This document shows, in pieces, positions 61,922 through 64,000 of a DNA stretch of 64,000 nt. Position 1 is the first letter of the stretch. The number at the start of each line of letters is the position of its first letter. The notes under the pieces were generated by a model, which was not told where the DNA came from, searched no databases, and saw only the letters and a list, made by a program, of their open reading frames with translations. This DNA comes from Candidatus Cryptobacteroides choladohippi. Its GTDB lineage: Bacteria; Bacteroidota; Bacteroidia; Bacteroidales; UBA932. The DNA lies in assembly GCA_018065985.1 (NCBI GenBank), contig JAGHSF010000009.1, forward strand, positions 1 through 64,000. Reading direction: 5' to 3'. The translations under genes were made by a program, and so were the position numbers.

Positions 61922-63268
61922 TTAGGCCATTTCTTTAAGCATCAGGTCGATACCCTTTGCGATCATTTCCTGAATATTGTTCTTGCTCGGATCCACGAAC
62001 TCGCAGACTGCGAGATCCTCGGGGAGGACTTCATAGATGCCGAACTTCTCCATCTTGTCGATGTCTCCCGCAAGGCAGGCCTTGGCGAGATACAGAGGAT
62101 AGATGTCCATGGGGAGAACCTTTGCGTAGTAGCCGTCGTTCATGAGGAACGCACGGGGACCGCCGTGAAGGTTGGTGTCCATGTCATACTTGCGCCAGGG
62201 CATGAGCCAGCTGAAGTAGCAGTGGTCTGTGCTGAACTGCTTGTAGCGGATGGGGCGGATCCAGCCGAAGAGCTCGCGCTCGGTGCCTTCCTTGATGAGG
62301 GTCACCTGGTCAGAGTACCATCCGAGGTAGCCGTCCTGGCCGATGCTGTCGCCGCAGAGGACGTCACCGCTGACGAAACGGATATCGTCGGCAAGTGATC
62401 CGTAGAATCCTGAGATGCTCTTCATGGGGAAGCCGGGAAGGGCATCCACATAAGAAGCTTCGATTGCCATAGGTCCGCAGACTGCAACCTTGCGTGCGAA
62501 GTCTGCAGTGCCCTTGAGCATGAGCTTTCCGATTGCAGCGAGACCGGTGAGGCTGATGGTCCATACGGTCTCATCCTTGCAGATGGGAGCGATGTTGCTG
62601 ATCTGAACGCCTACATTGCCGGCAGGGTGCTTGCCCTTGAAGCAGTGCTTCTCGCAGTTCTCAAGCTTCCCGAATGCTGAAGCGATCTCTGCATTGAGGG
62701 AAACATGCACGGGTGCGATTGTGGCGAGAGCATTCACACCGGCCTGGATGAAGTTGACCTCGTCAGCGTGGCAGAACTCTGCGTCGGCTGCGAGGGGAGC
62801 GGTGTTGAATGCTGATGCGAAGATGGCTTTGGGGCAGCTCTCAGGGTTGGCGATGATGCCGTAGGGGCGCTGGATGAGCCAGGGCCACATGCCGCTTGAA
62901 AGCAGAAGCTGCTTTACCTCAGCGGCGTCCTGAGGAACTTTCTTGCACCCGAAGTCTACTCGAGTGGACTCGTGGTCGTTCTCGATGAGAACAGCCAGGA
63001 GCTTGCGTTTGTCTCCACGGACGATTTCCTTTACCTTGCCGCTTACGGGCGAGGTGATCAGGATGTCCGTGAACTTCTTGTCCGCCATGACGGGAGAACC
63101 GCACATCACAGGGTCGCCCTCACGCACAAGAAGCCTCGGTGTGAGGCCCTTGAAATCAGAAGGTTTGATAGCTATGACGTCCGGGGATACCGTCTTGGAG
63201 ATGCGGAGGGCTGCCTCTCCCTTGATGGGAATGTCGAGACCCTTTTTAAGAACGATAGTTTGGGACAT
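61922..63268 (-). CDS. nqrA: Na+-NQR subunit A
   Basis: 448 residues, cytoplasmic peripheral subunit. VLKKGLDIPIKGEA start and VREGDPVMCGSPVMADKKFTDILITSPVSGKVKEIVRGDKRKLLAVLIE biotinyl-lipoyl-like segment are NqrA hallmarks. First gene of the operon. A TATCTTCG box lies upstream on the same strand, and the divergent helicase promoter is adjacent. Confidence 0.95.
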   Translation of the reverse strand: MSQTIVLKKGLDIPIKGEAALRISKTVSPDVIAIKPSDFKGLTPRLLVREGDPVMCGSPVMADKKFTDILITSPVSGKVKEIVRGDKRKLLAVLIENDHESTRVDFGCKKVPQDAAEVKQLLLSSGMWPWLIQRPYGIIANPESCPKAIFASAFNTAPLAADAEFCHADEVNFIQAGVNALATIAPVHVSLNAEIASAFGKLENCEKHCFKGKHPAGNVGVQISNIAPICKDETVWTISLTGLAAIGKLMLKGTADFARKVAVCGPMAIEASYVDALPGFPMKSISGFYGSLADDIRFVSGDVLCGDSIGQDGYLGWYSDQVTLIKEGTERELFGWIRPIRYKQFSTDHCYFSWLMPWRKYDMDTNLHGGPRAFLMNDGYYAKVLPMDIYPLYLAKACLAGDIDKMEKFGIYEVLPEDLAVCEFVDPSKNNIQEMIAKGIDLMLKEMA

Positions 63269-63301
63269 TTTTTATAACGTTACAGTAATTTCTATAAATG
63301 C

Positions 63302-63340
63302 GACGCGAAGATAGTCATTTTTTTGCTAATTTCGCGTCGT
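63302..63340. promoter_or_regulatory. divergent nqrA/helicase promoter region with 9-bp inverted repeat
   Basis: CGACGCGAA (63302-63310) and TTCGCGTCG (63332-63340) are perfect inverted repeats 21 nt apart. The arms overlap two opposing -7-like boxes: TATCTTCG on the minus strand (63307-63314) for nqrA and TAATTTCG on the plus strand (63328-63335) for the helicase, each followed by CGTCG. Confidence 0.5.
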
Positions 63341-63342
63341 TA

Positions 63343-64000
63343 TGGAGAATAAAGTGAGTGCCATCTTTGATGGATTGAACGACGAGCAGAAAAAGGCTGT
63401 CGCGTGTGTGGACGGACCGGTACTTATTGTTGCAGGTGCGGGATCAGGAAAGACCAGGGTTCTTACAAGCCGTATTGCGAATCTTCTGGCACAGGGGGTG
63501 CCGGCAGAACGTATTCTGGCTTTGACATTTACAAAAAAGGCTGCTTCCGAGATGAAGGAGCGTATCGCCATGATGGTGGGTGCAAGAAACGCCCGTCACC
63601 TGGTCATGGGCACCTTCCATGCCGTTTTCGTGCGCTTCCTCAGGGAGTATGCGCAGTTCCTCGGATACAGCGAGCAGTTCACCATCTACGACCAGGGCGA
63701 TTCCACCTCCGCCATCAAGGTGTGCATAAAGGAACTCCAGCTGGATGACAAAATCTACAAGCCCCGTGATGTGCTCTCCAGGATCTCCATGGCGAAGAAC
63801 AACCTCGTGACCGTGAACAGCTACAGGAACAACCAGGACCTGCAGATGGCGGACCTGCATTCCAAGAAACCCCGTCTGGTCGACCTCTATGAGCTTTATC
63901 AGAAAAAGCTGAAGGCTTCCTCGGTGATGGACTTCGACGACATCCTGCTGAACATGAACATCCTTCTCAGAGACAACAAAGAGGCTCTGGAAAGCATCTC
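63343..64000 (+). CDS. UvrD/PcrA-type ATP-dependent DNA helicase, N-terminal part
   Basis: Runs off the right edge; about 219 residues visible, in a frame missing from the ORF track. MENKVSAIFDGLNDEQKKAVACVDGPVLIVAGAGSGKTRVLTSRIANLLAQGVPAERILALTFTKKAASEMKERI contains the Q-motif, Walker A (GAGSGKT) and motif Ia of superfamily 1A helicases; GTFHAVFVRFLREYAQFLGY and MDFDDIL follow in order. Roles in nucleotide excision and mismatch repair. ATG 63343 lies 7 nt after the TAATTTCG box. Confidence 0.92.

Noticed and set aside
61709-62398. 229-residue plus-strand ORF across nqrB/nqrA
   Set aside because: Antisense to two well-conserved operon genes.
63404-63748. 114-residue plus-strand ORF near the right edge
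   Set aside because: Out of frame with the helicase gene starting at 63343, whose Walker A and motif Ia are clear.

Overview
The window looks like a chromosomal segment of a Bacteroidota member, most likely order Bacteroidales. The evidence is the recurring TAnnTTTG (-7) promoter box (twice with a TTTG box 19 nt upstream), a MINPP-type histidine phosphatase, a DUF1080 protein, an OMP_b-brl_3 outer-membrane barrel, a fimbrillin-like lipoprotein, a Tat-exported Gfo/Idh oxidoreductase and a complete Na+-NQR operon. No phage, IS element or CRISPR array was recognised. By eye the flanking genes are moderately GC-rich. The 12.4-25.7 kb polysaccharide block is clearly more AT-rich, which suggests horizontal exchange.

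Layout. 0-11 kb: metabolic genes, namely the tail of an outer-membrane protein, a histidine phosphatase, a frameshifted DUF1080 gene, metH and ade diverging from a shared promoter region, a C69 peptidase-metallophosphoesterase fusion, an SDR and rhaM. 11-25.7 kb: a surface-polysaccharide operon with manC, four to five glycosyltransferases, Wzy- and Wzx-like proteins, three hexapeptide acyltransferases, a NTP_transf_5 protein and the initiating phosphoglycosyltransferase, closed by a strong hairpin. 25.8-39 kb: housekeeping and transport genes (YccF, a DMT transporter, nudC, glpKF, an outer-membrane barrel, a cystatin-like lipoprotein, ndk, a Gfo/Idh oxidoreductase, a collapsed threonine aldolase gene, rubrerythrin, an SDF symporter, an acyltransferase) and tRNA-Asp. 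39.6-47 kb: polysaccharide export (SLBB protein and Wzz-like protein), uvrA and a LpxL-type acyltransferase. 47.1-56.2 kb: a pseudaminic-acid-type nonulosonate locus (pseB, pseC, pseF, pseG, an SDR-ATP-grasp fusion, pseI) facing a GT30/WaaA-like transferase and a FemAB-like transferase. 56.3-57.2 kb: fimbrillin-like lipoprotein. 57.4-63.3 kb: nqrABCDEF. 63.3 kb to the end: start of a UvrD/PcrA helicase.

How the genes fit together. The 11-25.7 kb block makes and flips a surface glycan that the 39.6-43.2 kb SLBB/Wzz pair could export. The 47-56 kb block should make a CMP-activated nine-carbon sugar, but it has no PseH-type acetyltransferase. The ATP-grasp half of the fusion or the FemAB-like protein may supply the N-acylation instead.

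Most interesting signals: (1) a 52-58 bp imperfect palindrome, present in tandem and in frame inside two neighbouring, oppositely oriented, unrelated genes (DMT transporter and nudC), with a compensatory base change in the stem; (2) the SDR-ATP-grasp fusion in a PseH-less nonulosonate locus; (3) TAnnTTTG boxes lying only 5-7 nt before start codons, implying near-leaderless mRNAs; (4) a cystatin-motif lipoprotein beside a 27-codon micro-ORF; (5) a threonine aldolase gene reduced to its two ends but keeping its promoter box; and (6) palindrome-rich intergenic regions at 34.2-34.5 and 39.0-39.4 kb.
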